A stretch of 64,000 nucleotides of DNA from Bacillus rubiinfantis (GCA_000752035.1 CCFE01000023.1:176674-240673); one strand, 5' to 3'. Numbered from the stretch's first letter, positions 17,359 through 25,899 are shown. Notes: generated by a model not told the origin, from the sequence alone. Made by a program: numbers and translations.

Positions 17359-18346
17359 AATAAACATCCTTTTTGCTAAAAACAATAAATGATACAAGTA
17401 AAGCTGCTAACCACCAGACAAACAGAACCATCATTGAAAAAGACAGATTCATCCCTTCAATTGGCGGAGCATTTCCTTTCATATAATCAGTTAGTCTTAA
17501 ATTCACCATGAAGAAGTATTTTGCTGACTCCCAGGATGAGACCATATTATTCAGGATGGCACCGGAGATTAATGCAGCCAGCATCACCCCCATACCTGCT
17601 GCCGTACTGCGAATTAATACCGAAAGCATGAATGATAGAGTTCCTACGACAATCGCCACAAACCAAACTAGACCAAGGTCCATCAACAAAAATTTCCACA
17701 AACTAAGCAATCTAACATCTGCTGTATTTAATCCTTCATCGGTGATATTAAATCCGGTTAATATTGGTGTTCCCCACCCTTTATAACCAAAAACCACACC
17801 AGAAATGACGTAGGACAACAGGGCAGCAATGGCAATAATTAACGACACCGCTAAACAAAGGGTGATATACTTACTCAATAGAATCTTCCATCGTTTTACC
17901 GGCCTCGTTAACAGCAGTTTCACTGTCCCAAGGCTATGCTCTGATGAAACAAGGTCACTGGCAATCACCATCACCATTAACGGGATAAACAGATCAATTG
18001 CATTTTCTAAAAATATCCGCATAAACGTTGGGGCGCCTGGTTCAGATGGATTAATATCGTGATCTAAATAGTATTGCTGCTGCTGCAGTGAAATCTGCAG
18101 CTGCTTTTTCCATTCATCTGAGATGCGGCTTGAGCTGAGTCGATTAGTCGTATCAACAATTTGCTGCTGAACAATGGTCCGCCAATCACTCGTTCCTAAT
18201 TTTTCCCGTTGCGTTTGTACTTGCTTATACTGAGCATAGGTAAATAGAATGACAAGGACACCGATGATTAAGGCAATCACGACGAGTCGTTTTTTGGCAA
18301 TTAATTTCATCATTTCATTTTGTATTAAGTTAGTCAATTGCCACAC
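17357..18346 (-). CDS. ABC-2 type transporter permease
   Basis: This 329-residue protein has an N-terminal membrane helix, an outside loop of about 85 residues rich in Gln (ISLQQQQYY), and five further helices. The SSEHSLGTVKLLLTRPVKRW segment is the typical ABC-2 coupling region after helix 2. It pairs with the ATPase encoded just upstream; the two reading frames overlap by 17 bases, implying coupled translation. Such exporters often handle antimicrobial peptides or lipids, but the substrate here is unknown. Confidence 0.88.
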   Translation of the reverse strand: MWQLTNLIQNEMMKLIAKKRLVVIALIIGVLVILFTYAQYKQVQTQREKLGTSDWRTIVQQQIVDTTNRLSSSRISDEWKKQLQISLQQQQYYLDHDINPSEPGAPTFMRIFLENAIDLFIPLMVMVIASDLVSSEHSLGTVKLLLTRPVKRWKILLSKYITLCLAVSLIIAIAALLSYVISGVVFGYKGWGTPILTGFNITDEGLNTADVRLLSLWKFLLMDLGLVWFVAIVVGTLSFMLSVLIRSTAAGMGVMLAALISGAILNNMVSSWESAKYFFMVNLRLTDYMKGNAPPIEGMNLSFSMMVLFVWWLAALLVSFIVFSKKDVY

Positions 18347-19244
18347 CCCCTGTCAATTCAAGGAATAGATCCTCAAGCACCGGCATTTTGCGATGCATTT
18401 CCAATACCGAGACACCTGACTTGACAAGCTGTTTATTCCATTCCGCTATTTTTTGTTCCTTATATTCTGTCCAAATAGTGCCATCTGCTTTTTCTTCAAT
18501 TGCTGTTAAAGCTTGTAATACTTTCCTGCCTTCTGTTAATGGCTGCAGCCGCCAGACCATTTTTTCACGGTTAGCCAACAGCTTCTCTACCGTGTTTGTT
18601 GTGATAATCGTCCCGTTCACGATAATCGCTACGCGGTCACATAAGAGCTGAATCTCACTTAGCAAGTGGCTTGAGACAAGGACACTCAGCCCTTGTTGTT
18701 CTGCGAGAAAACGGATGAATTCGCGCATCTCGCGAATGCCCGCTGGATCGAGGCCATTCGTCGGTTCATCTAGGATCAGCACCTTTGGATTTCCTAATAA
18801 TGCCTGGGCAATGCCGAGCCGCTGTCTCATACCAAGAGAGTAAGTCTTCACCCTGTCATGAATTCTTTCTGTTAAGCCCACCAATTGTGTTACTTCGAGA
18901 ATTCGCTCATTTCCCACTCCGGGAAGCATGCGTGCAAAATGCAATAAGTTATCATACCCAGAAAGATAAGGATATAATTCCGGGTTTTCAACAATACAGC
19001 CAAGCTGGCTTAACGCTGCTTCAAAGTCGTCCTTCAGATTGCATCCGCAAATATGTATTGAACCTGATGTTGGTTTAATCAGACCGACCAGCATCCGGAT
19101 TGTCGTAGTTTTTCCGGCACCATTCGGACCAAGGAAGCCAAACACTTCGCCTTCACGTAAATCAAATGACAGCCCTTTGATAATTTCTCTTCGGCCGATA
19201 ACTTTTTTGACATTGTTTACGGATAAAGTAATATTCTTTTCCAT
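18330..19244 (-). CDS. ABC transporter ATP-binding protein
   Basis: This 304-residue protein has Walker A GPNGAGKT (39-46), a signature close to YSLGMRQRLG, and Walker B VLILDEPTNGLD. The C-terminal 80 residues form the extra domain seen in DrrA/CcmA-type exporter ATPases. The ATG at 19244 has AAGGAGATT upstream, better than the alternative at 19265, which lies inside the previous gene. It is the second gene of an SGNH hydrolase-ATPase-permease operon. Confidence 0.9.
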   Translation of the reverse strand: MEKNITLSVNNVKKVIGRREIIKGLSFDLREGEVFGFLGPNGAGKTTTIRMLVGLIKPTSGSIHICGCNLKDDFEAALSQLGCIVENPELYPYLSGYDNLLHFARMLPGVGNERILEVTQLVGLTERIHDRVKTYSLGMRQRLGIAQALLGNPKVLILDEPTNGLDPAGIREMREFIRFLAEQQGLSVLVSSHLLSEIQLLCDRVAIIVNGTIITTNTVEKLLANREKMVWRLQPLTEGRKVLQALTAIEEKADGTIWTEYKEQKIAEWNKQLVKSGVSVLEMHRKMPVLEDLFLELTGGVAID

Positions 19245-19258
19245 ATTTTCTAATCTCC

Positions 19259-20053
19259 TTACCAAGTGAGCAGCGAGGCAACCCGCTCTGCAATGAGGCG
19301 ATACCCCTCTTTATTTGGGTGAAACTTATCGGAATAAAGATAATCATTCACTTTTAATTCAAATAAATCAAAGGTGGGAACAAAGACAATCTTTGGATAA
19401 TCGGCACTAATCTCGGCACTCTGATAGTTCCACTGGCGGATGACTTTTGAGATATCTTTTCCCCGGTCTAATTCGATGAACGGATTGTATAGACCAATGA
19501 AAAAGACAGTTGCATTTTGGTTATGCTTGCGGATTTCTGTAAAAATAAACTTTATATTTTGTAAGTATTGCTTTTCAATCGCAGCAATCTTGTCCGTTTC
19601 AAAATCAACAAGTCCTTGGCCTCCGCGGAACAAATCATTACCACCAATGGTCAGCAGAATAACATCAGCTGTTTCCAATTGCCTGCCCACTTCGGTCTGT
19701 TGGATTTGCTTTTTTAATTGTGTGGACCTTTGTCCATTGATGCCAAGGTTTGTCAGCTGTACCGGCTGTTTTGTTTTATCTTTTATTTCGTCCACGAGGT
19801 CACCGACATACCCCTTGCCTGTTTCATCACCCGTTCCTCTAGTCAGTGAGTCCCCTAACGCCACAACGGTTAGAGCTTTTTTATTTTTTGGTTCCTTGGC
19901 AGTTTTCACGGTTTTCGGCATCTCCTCCGGTTTTCCAGCGTAATATTCCTGCACTGCCCACCCAAGCCCGATGAGCCACAGAAGACAAAGCAGCGACGCA
20001 GTGATAGTAACATAGCCAACCATTCTCTTACTCAAAAAGCTCAGTCCTTTCAC
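19259..20053 (-). CDS. SGNH/GDSL hydrolase, membrane-anchored (YpmR-like)
   Basis: This 264-residue protein has an N-terminal membrane segment (about 11-33) followed by a Lys/Glu-rich linker and an SGNH esterase domain facing outside. Block I is ALGDSLTRG with nucleophile Ser69, block III contains GGND, and block V is DKFHPNKEGY (Asp242, His245). The family hydrolyses ester bonds in lipids or cell-wall substituents. Its stop lies 14 bases before the ATPase start, so it leads the ABC operon; a link between an outside esterase and an exporter is an inference. Confidence 0.87.
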   Translation of the reverse strand: MKGLSFLSKRMVGYVTITASLLCLLWLIGLGWAVQEYYAGKPEEMPKTVKTAKEPKNKKALTVVALGDSLTRGTGDETGKGYVGDLVDEIKDKTKQPVQLTNLGINGQRSTQLKKQIQQTEVGRQLETADVILLTIGGNDLFRGGQGLVDFETDKIAAIEKQYLQNIKFIFTEIRKHNQNATVFFIGLYNPFIELDRGKDISKVIRQWNYQSAEISADYPKIVFVPTFDLFELKVNDYLYSDKFHPNKEGYRLIAERVASLLTW

Positions 20054-20133
20054 GCTTTTTCTTACGTTAATTTAAACATAAATTGAACGAGATTCAAACT
20101 TTTGACCCGCTGAATATTCACTTTTGCTTAATA

Positions 20134-20167
20134 GCAAAACCGGTTCCCTGGGAGAAACCGGTTTTTT
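20134..20167. terminator. Hairpin with T run, likely terminator
   Basis: AAAACCGGTT and AAACCGGTTTT pair around a loop, with a T run on the plus strand and a weaker TTTTGC on the minus strand. It lies between the repeat array and the SGNH operon. Since neighbours are on the minus strand, it probably ends the hmp transcript. The rest of the 338-base gap (20054-20391) is the repeat array. Confidence 0.55.
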
Positions 20168-20213
20168 AGATGGTAAATATTGAAGAACCTCTAGTAAAAA
20201 TAATAGTGACTAT

Positions 20214-20390
20214 GACTGATATTTTTGTGAAATCGCTGATTTCTTCCGTTTTTCGCTGATATCTAGACCAATTCGCCTGATATATCCGAAGCCGAGCACC
20301 ACCTTACATAAAGTCGCTGATATTTTTAAAAAAATTGCTGATATCTTTGTGAAGTCGCTGATTTCTTGGCCAATTTCGCTGATATACCCA
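20214..20390 (+). repeat. Intergenic array of CGCTGATA repeats, 20/21-bp spacing
   Basis: The core CGCTGAT(A/T) or a one-to-two base variant starts at 20214, 20234, 20254, 20274, 20315, 20336, 20356 and 20377, with one strongly decayed unit expected near 20295. Spacings are 20 or 21 bases, alternating in the better-preserved half. Flanks are AT-rich and variable. The array directly abuts the hmp stop codon. It is related to the CGCTAATA arrays at 22.4 and 33.6 kb. Confidence 0.85.
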
Positions 20391-20391
20391 A

Positions 20392-21606
20392 TTAGTCTTC
20401 TAAGCTTCCTTTGGGGCCGAAGAATTCGAAGTGGATTCGTTCATCCTCTACACCCAAATCTTTCAAATAGCGATTTATTGCTTTCATAAACGGAACTGGA
20501 CCACAAAAATAGAAATCAGCCTCGTTAGTATCAAGATTTTCCTGCAGCCAATCTCTTGTTACATACCCGGCAACATCAAAACGATTGTTGATCCGATCTT
20601 CATCCATTGGTGAATCATAGAAAACATATGAAGTAACATTGCCCCGCTTTGCAAGTTCTTCAACTTCCCCACGAAGAGCATGAACTTTGCTGTTTGCTGC
20701 TGCATGAATGAACGTAACGTTTCGTTCTGGCTGTACTGCAGCAGCAGTTTTTAGCATACTTAACATCGGTGTTAAGCCAACACCGCCGCTAAGTAATACC
20801 AGTGGTTTATCATTGTTGGTATTCAGAATAAAATCACCTGCTGGAGCACTGATTTTTAAACAATCTCCCTCTTTGACACAATCATGAAGATAATTTGAGA
20901 TGATACCATCTGGGTTGGCGGTACCTGCTTCTCGTTTTACACTAATTCGGTAATAATCCTTACCAGGTGCATCTGACAAGCTGTATTGCCGAATATGTGT
21001 ATACTTTTCTCCTTCTACTTCAAGCTTTACACTAATATATTGGCCAGCTTGAAAGTCCGCAATTTCTTCTTGATCTTTAGGGATTAAATAAAAAGAAGTA
21101 ATGACTTCACTTTCTTCAACTTTACGGGCAACCACAAATTTGCGAAAACCATCCCAGCCACCTTTTTGATTTGCTGCTTGATCATACATGTCTGCTTCGA
21201 CGCTAATAAAGGCATCAGCAATGACATTGTAGGCTTGTGCCCAAGCATTGATCACTTCGTCTGATGCCGCCTCACCAAGAACATCTTTTATTGCCAACAA
21301 TAAATATTTACCAACAATCGGATAATGCTCTGGTTTAATACCTAAACTTCTATGTTTATGGGCAATTTGCTTCACAACGGGTAAAATTTCTGAAAGATTA
21401 TCAATATATTGGGCTGCGGCATATACAGTATTTGCAAGTGCTCTTTGTTGTCTACCTTGCTTTTGATTTGCATGGTTAAAGATATTTAATAATTCAGGAT
21501 GATTGCTAAACATCTGTTGGTAGAATCTTGTTGTAATTGCCTCCCCATGTTTTTCTAAAAGAGGTACAGTAGATTTAATTATTTCAACTAGTTTTTGATT
21601 TAACAA
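20392..21606 (-). CDS. hmp: Flavohemoglobin, nitric oxide dioxygenase
   Basis: This 404-residue protein has a globin domain (about 1-140, with KHRSLGIKPEHYPIVG around the proximal His), an FAD domain (RQYSLSDAP) and an NAD domain (GGVGLTPML). It detoxifies NO to nitrate using NADH and oxygen in the cytoplasm. The start is TTG at 21606, giving MLNQKLVEIIKSTVP, which lines up with B. subtilis Hmp. An AAGGAGTG site lies eight bases upstream and itself lies inside the frame extension that begins at ATG 21630. Inverted repeats in the promoter region suggest control by redox or NO regulators. Confidence 0.95.
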   Translation of the reverse strand: MLNQKLVEIIKSTVPLLEKHGEAITTRFYQQMFSNHPELLNIFNHANQKQGRQQRALANTVYAAAQYIDNLSEILPVVKQIAHKHRSLGIKPEHYPIVGKYLLLAIKDVLGEAASDEVINAWAQAYNVIADAFISVEADMYDQAANQKGGWDGFRKFVVARKVEESEVITSFYLIPKDQEEIADFQAGQYISVKLEVEGEKYTHIRQYSLSDAPGKDYYRISVKREAGTANPDGIISNYLHDCVKEGDCLKISAPAGDFILNTNNDKPLVLLSGGVGLTPMLSMLKTAAAVQPERNVTFIHAAANSKVHALRGEVEELAKRGNVTSYVFYDSPMDEDRINNRFDVAGYVTRDWLQENLDTNEADFYFCGPVPFMKAINRYLKDLGVEDERIHFEFFGPKGSLED

Positions 21607-21624
21607 AAGTATCACTCCTTGAGT

Positions 21625-21646
21625 TTTCACTATGTATATAGTGAAA
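21625..21646. promoter_or_regulatory. Perfect inverted repeat in hmp leader
   Basis: TTTCACTAT and ATAGTGAAA flank GTAT, a perfect 9+4+9 palindrome just downstream of a TATAAT-like element (about 21646-21651, minus strand). The position suits a repressor operator. It does not match the NsrR consensus I know. Confidence 0.6.
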
Positions 21647-21672
21647 TTATATGAAAAACATCACTCGCCATT

Positions 21673-21688
21673 AGTGATGTATATCACA
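21673..21688. promoter_or_regulatory. Fnr/Crp-like site upstream of hmp
   Basis: AGTGA-TGTATA-TCACA matches the Crp/Fnr consensus TGTGA-N6-TCACA at all but the first base. A second half-site overlaps it: CATCACT and AGTGATG at 21659-21679. Confidence 0.5.
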
Positions 21689-21731
21689 TATTAAGGTTTT
21701 TTTAAAAAAAATTAATAGATAGTAGCCACTA

Positions 21732-21759
21732 TTCAAAACGAAGCAAAATCTAGTATAAT
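21732..21759 (+). promoter_or_regulatory. Probable promoter of the DUF218 gene
   Basis: TTCAAA and a perfect TATAAT (21754-21759) are separated by 16 bases, 29 bases before the putative ATT start. Confidence 0.5.
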
Positions 21760-21787
21760 ATGGAAAACTATAGAGAGGTGAATCATT

Positions 21788-22384
21788 ATTAACAAGAAAC
21801 GTCGAAAGAGAGTTAAGCTAACTATCGTGATTCTGATTACATTCGGACTTATCTATGTTGCGTTTTTACAAATTAAAATCAACCAATATATTCAAATGGA
21901 TGTGCTAAAGAGTGCAGATTACGTAATAGTATTGGGTGCAAGAGTCAAGGGGACCGTTCCTTCGCTAGCCCTTGCCAGCAGAATCGATGCCGCGGCGGAA
22001 TATTTACATAATAATAAGACCACGATTGTCATTGCTTCAGGCGGAAAAGGACCAGGTGAGGACATTTCTGAAGCGGAAGCGATTAAGCGGGAATTGGTGG
22101 CTGAGGGGATTAACGAAACGAGAATACTATTAGAAGATCAATCGACGGATACAGTTGAAAATATCGCTTTTTCGAAAAAATTGATTCCTCATGATGCTAG
22201 GAGCGGCCTGGTCGTGACCAATGCTTTTCATGTTTACCGAGCTGTTTCCATCGCACGGGACCATGACCTTGATGTGCAGGGAATTGCCGCTGAAACACCA
22301 GCAGCAGCTGTTGTAAAATCCTACATTCGAGAATATTTAGCGATCACGAAGTACTATTTGAACAGGGCTTTTTCGATTCGCTAA
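21788..22384 (+). CDS. DUF218/YdcF-family membrane protein
   Basis: This is a YdcF/SanA-like protein. One N-terminal membrane helix precedes a DUF218 domain with VIVLGARVKG, SGGKGPGEDISEAEA and STDTVENIAFS, the three conserved segments of the family. Members are implicated in envelope-related steps, but the reaction is not known. The start is odd: the only good ribosome binding site (GAGAGG, 21773-21778) is followed by in-frame ATC, ATT, ATT codons and a basic KKRRKR stretch, with no ATG, GTG or TTG until GTG at 21827, which lacks a site. I chose the ATT at 21788. The stop codon lies in the first unit of a repeat array. Confidence 0.82.
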   Translation: MNKKRRKRVKLTIVILITFGLIYVAFLQIKINQYIQMDVLKSADYVIVLGARVKGTVPSLALASRIDAAAEYLHNNKTTIVIASGGKGPGEDISEAEAIKRELVAEGINETRILLEDQSTDTVENIAFSKKLIPHDARSGLVVTNAFHVYRAVSIARDHDLDVQGIAAETPAAAVVKSYIREYLAITKYYLNRAFSIR

Positions 22385-22473
22385 TAAACTTCGAAAATCG
22401 CTAATAAACCATTGGGATTCGCTAATAAACTTCCAAAATCGCTAATAAAATGGTTAAATTCGCTAATAAATTA
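22376..22473 (+). repeat. Intergenic array of CGCTAATAAA repeats, 20/21-bp spacing
   Basis: Five copies of CGCTAATAAA start at 22379, 22399, 22420, 22440 and 22461, so the spacing is 20, 21, 20, 21. The bases before the core alternate between ATT and AAT, making a 41-bp double unit. The first copy supplies the TAA stop of the DUF218 gene. It lies between convergent genes. Confidence 0.9.
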
Positions 22474-22496
22474 AATTTCTCTACAGAAGCCAATAA

Positions 22497-22536
22497 ATAG
22501 AGCTGCTAGCAGCCAAGGTTTCGACTGCCCGCAGCT
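22497..22536 (-). terminator. Possible terminator of the aldehyde dehydrogenase gene
   Basis: On the minus strand AGCTGC and GCAGCT pair at the ends of a branched hairpin followed by CTATTTATT. The T run is weak. Confidence 0.4.
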
Positions 22537-22545
22537 TCAATTTTT

Positions 22546-24021
22546 CTAGCCAATCTCTATTACACATGATTTTTCCCGCGTATTTTCTAAAATTGAATCC
22601 TTACCGAAACCACTCTCCTTAAAGCCGCCAAATGGCAGTTCAACACCGACCCGGGCATACGTATTTACCCACACGTTTCCGGAATCTAATGCCTTAATCA
22701 TCCGCTGTGCCCTGCCAAGATTCGTGGTCCATACCCCAGCAGCTAAGCCAAATGCCGTATCATTGGCAATCGCGATGGCCTCCTCCTCTGTCTCAAATGG
22801 AATGACAACTGCAACAGGACCAAAAATTTCTTCCTGACAGACGCGGTAAGCGTTATTATCTACTTGCAACAAGGTTGGTTCTACCCAGTAGCCGCCCTTA
22901 AACTGCGGTTGATCAGGCAATAACACATCGCCGCCGTATCTGCCGCCAAAAATAATTTTTCCTCCTTCTTCTACCCCAAGGTCAATATACGAACAAACCT
23001 TGTCAAATTGCGCCTGATTTGCAATCGGCCCCATGGTTGTCGTAAAGTCAAGTGTATCTCCCAATTTAAGTTCCTTAAACGTAGCTTCATACATTCTTTC
23101 TAGCATCTCGTTGAGAATTGATTTTTGGATCAAGATTCTCGAACCGCCAACACATATTTGTCCAGCATTTCCTGTAAAAATTCCATATGTCGTAATCCCA
23201 GCAGCCGCTTTATCAAGATCAGCATCTTCAAAGACAATATTGGGTGATTTACCGCCTAATTCGAATGTTAATGGTTTGGGGTCTCTTGCGGTTGCTTGAA
23301 CGATGGCTCTTGCTGTTCTTCCTGAGCCGGTTAAGCTCACGCGATTAACCCCTTTATGGCCAACAAGGACATTACCTATCTCGGTTCCTAAACCAGAGAT
23401 CACATTTAAGACACCCGGTGGAAGGTGTTCAGCGAGAATTTCGCCATAGCGCAATGAACCTACTGCGGCCAATTCTGATGGTTTAATGATAACGGTATTA
23501 CCTGCCGCTAAAGCATAGGCTGCTTTAATCGTAAATGTGAACAGCGGTGCGTTCCACGGGATAATTCCCAGCACCACCCCAAGCGGCTCGCGAACGGTAT
23601 AGCCAAAGGAAGTGGGACCAATTGGGACTGTTTCTCCTTTGCTGGCAACAGTGGCAGCACCTGCAGCATCATACCAGATTTGTTTTAGTACTGGGATTAA
23701 ACCATAGACCGTTTCTCTAATTACCCAGCCTGTATTACTAGTTTCTAATTGTGCGAGCTCCTGACCGTACGTATCTAGTACATCGCCAATACGCCTTAAA
23801 TAGGCTGCTCGTTCTAACGGAGAAAACTCCGCCCACTGCGGCAAAGCAGATCGGGCTGCCGCAACGACGGCTTCAACATCTTCAGTTGAACTCAGGGGAA
23901 TTTTGGCCCATGCCTCACCAGTTGCTGGGTTAATTGCATCCATTGTTCGCTCATCTGAAGCAGAAACTGTCTTTCCATTAATCAGGTTAAAATATTGCCT
24001 CATTTCCTTCATCACAGCCAT
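22546..24021 (-). CDS. NAD(P)-dependent aldehyde dehydrogenase
   Basis: This 491-residue enzyme oxidises an aldehyde to the acid. Key residues are present: Asn157 (PWNAP), the cofactor motif TGSGRTARAI, general base Glu254 (ELGGKSPN) and nucleophile Cys290 (GNAGQICVGG). The C-terminal PFGGFKESGFGKD is typical of betaine/phenylacetaldehyde-type enzymes. The start at 24021 has AAAGGGTGG; a GTG at 24030 overlaps it. It may handle an aldehyde released by the nearby acyl-CoA pathway, but this is only suggested by position. Confidence 0.92.
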   Translation of the reverse strand: MAVMKEMRQYFNLINGKTVSASDERTMDAINPATGEAWAKIPLSSTEDVEAVVAAARSALPQWAEFSPLERAAYLRRIGDVLDTYGQELAQLETSNTGWVIRETVYGLIPVLKQIWYDAAGAATVASKGETVPIGPTSFGYTVREPLGVVLGIIPWNAPLFTFTIKAAYALAAGNTVIIKPSELAAVGSLRYGEILAEHLPPGVLNVISGLGTEIGNVLVGHKGVNRVSLTGSGRTARAIVQATARDPKPLTFELGGKSPNIVFEDADLDKAAAGITTYGIFTGNAGQICVGGSRILIQKSILNEMLERMYEATFKELKLGDTLDFTTTMGPIANQAQFDKVCSYIDLGVEEGGKIIFGGRYGGDVLLPDQPQFKGGYWVEPTLLQVDNNAYRVCQEEIFGPVAVVIPFETEEEAIAIANDTAFGLAAGVWTTNLGRAQRMIKALDSGNVWVNTYARVGVELPFGGFKESGFGKDSILENTREKSCVIEIG

Positions 24022-24100
24022 CAGATCCACCCTTTCACAAAAATCATATTCTATTCCATTTTAGGTAATTTTTCACATGCCCTCAATGGAGGTTTTTCCA

Positions 24101-25084
24101 TTAATCTACTAGATATTTTGTATATTCTTTTCCTGCTCGCTTTTCAAAATATACTTTCTCGTCAATTTCTTTCCTTTGTAGCACACCGCAAGATTCCAAG
24201 AATACAAGATTAGTAATGCTCTGGTAAAATGCCGCCCCTGCACGCTCAGGTGGAAGATTTTTCCCATATACAAGTTCTGTCACTTGAAGGGCTGTACTTC
24301 CAGCCACTGCAATTGCTCCAACCATCTGCTTCCATCTTTTTCTGTAATGTGCCATCATGATCTCGATTCTAGTGGGTAAATCAAAAAAATTCTCGCCATG
24401 GCCAGGAAGAATAGTTTTGGCATCACATATCCGCAGCTTTTCCATTGCTAGAAGATAATCGCGTAACGGATTTTGACCTTCGCCTGTACAAATAACGATT
24501 GGGTTTATGGCATGGAGGATATGATCACCGACAACAAGAGTTTGGGTTTGCTTATTATAAAAACAAAAATGATCGGGTGAATGCCCGGGAGTCCAGATTG
24601 CTTGATAGTGCCTATCTCCCAAAAGCACTTTCTCGCCATCACTGAACAGTTCATCAGGCTCAAATTGATAGGCTTGAAACCGATGAAACTCGTCTGCCCC
24701 GTTTGCTTCTATCCTCCAGCCGTGTTTTTCTAGAAAAGATGCATGAGGATCATGATAATGTCCATCGTGAAAATTGGAACGCAACTTTTGCATATCCTCA
24801 TAGCTCTTGTCAGCCATCAGTACTGGCACGTTATACTGCTGTTGGAACCAGCCAGCCAGGCCAATGTGATCGGTATGCGCGTGTGTCAGGACCACCCTTT
24901 CGATTGGAAATTTGCCGTCACCCAGCACATTACCCCAAACAGCGATGGCAGCATCAGTATAATCGCCTGTGTCGACAACCGTAAAACCGTTTTTTCCTTC
25001 TATTAAATAGCTATTAACTGTGCCAAAATCATAGGGGATGGGAATCTTCACTTGGTAAACCTCATCACAAATTTTCTGTATCAT
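24101..25084 (-). CDS. Metallo-beta-lactamase-fold hydrolase
   Basis: This 327-residue protein carries the MBL zinc motif HAHTDH followed by later His and Asp ligands in GHSPDHF, VGDHI and PGHGE. The C-terminal 100 residues form a helical extension seen in larger MBL hydrolases of the glyoxalase II-like group. Likely reactions are hydrolysis of a thioester or lactone, which would suit a catabolic cluster. The start has AAGAGGCG upstream. It lies between the aldehyde dehydrogenase and SDR genes on the same strand; spacing allows co-transcription. Confidence 0.87.
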   Translation of the reverse strand: MIQKICDEVYQVKIPIPYDFGTVNSYLIEGKNGFTVVDTGDYTDAAIAVWGNVLGDGKFPIERVVLTHAHTDHIGLAGWFQQQYNVPVLMADKSYEDMQKLRSNFHDGHYHDPHASFLEKHGWRIEANGADEFHRFQAYQFEPDELFSDGEKVLLGDRHYQAIWTPGHSPDHFCFYNKQTQTLVVGDHILHAINPIVICTGEGQNPLRDYLLAMEKLRICDAKTILPGHGENFFDLPTRIEIMMAHYRKRWKQMVGAIAVAGSTALQVTELVYGKNLPPERAGAAFYQSITNLVFLESCGVLQRKEIDEKVYFEKRAGKEYTKYLVD

Positions 25085-25146
25085 ATAGCTTCGCCTCTTA
25101 TCTTTACCGCGATAATTTTTTTGCAGTACCAGCTTTTAAAAAAACA

Positions 25147-25899
25147 TTACCGAACCATCACTGTGCCGCCATCAACCATGATTGTCTGCCCCGTAATGTA
25201 GTCGGCGTCACTGCTCGCTAGGAATACAGCGGCTCTGCCAATATCTTCTTCACAATCACCGATTCGTCCCAACGGGATCAGTGAGACCATTTTATTGTAG
25301 GCATTGGGATGTTCCTCCTGTAATCGGTCCACCCCTGGTGAGTTAGCAATCGGAGACAGTAAATTGACAGTAATTCCATATCTACCCCACTCTGTCGCAG
25401 CAACCCGCGAGATTCCCCGGATGGCCTCTTTTGCCGCCGCATAGGAGGATTGTTTACTCAAACCAATCATTCCAGCAGCAGAGACAAAATTAATGACCTT
25501 GCCTTTTGTTACCTTAAGATAGGGAAGAGCCGTTCTCATCAGGATAAAGGTTGGCCAAAATCCCGTATTGAAGGCTAAATTCATTACCTCCTCTGTTGTT
25601 TCCTCAAAAATGACATTTTTTGAGGTTTGGGCGTTATTGACCAAGATATCCAGCTTACCAAATTTTTTGATAACCTCCTCGACAATCCCGGGTAATACAG
25701 AGCGATCTGCTAGATTAGCCTGTAAAAAAACTGCGTCAGCACCTAACGCCAACAATTCTTCTTCAGTTCTTCTGCCTTTATCGGGACTTTTGCCGACAAA
25801 GACAATTGAAGCCCCTTCTCTTGCAAAAGCATGGCAAATTCCCCTTCCGATTCCTGAGGAACCTCCGGTGATTAACGCTACTTTATTTTTTAGTCTCAA
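25147..25899 (-). CDS. Short-chain dehydrogenase/reductase, classical type
   Basis: This 250-residue protein has the full classical SDR set: cofactor motif TGGSSGIG (11-18), NNAQ (88-91) in place of NNAG, and catalytic Ser140, Tyr153, Lys157 (YAAAK). The C-terminal ITGQTIMVDGG is standard. It interconverts an alcohol and ketone using NAD(P)H; the substrate may be a hydroxyacyl or hydroxysteroid-type compound, which cannot be settled here. The start is TTG at 25899, with an AAAGGAGGA site six bases upstream. It is divergent from the amidohydrolase gene. Confidence 0.92.
   Translation of the reverse strand: MRLKNKVALITGGSSGIGRGICHAFAREGASIVFVGKSPDKGRRTEEELLALGADAVFLQANLADRSVLPGIVEEVIKKFGKLDILVNNAQTSKNVIFEETTEEVMNLAFNTGFWPTFILMRTALPYLKVTKGKVINFVSAAGMIGLSKQSSYAAAKEAIRGISRVAATEWGRYGITVNLLSPIANSPGVDRLQEEHPNAYNKMVSLIPLGRIGDCEEDIGRAAVFLASSDADYITGQTIMVDGGTVMVR

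Noticed and set aside
20214..20390. CRISPR array
   Set aside because: Repeat cores are only 8-10 bases with gaps of about 10-12 bases, far below CRISPR repeat and spacer lengths. There are no cas genes.
24703..25006. Plus-strand reading frames over the MBL gene
   Set aside because: They are antisense shadows of a conserved enzyme; no initiation signals.
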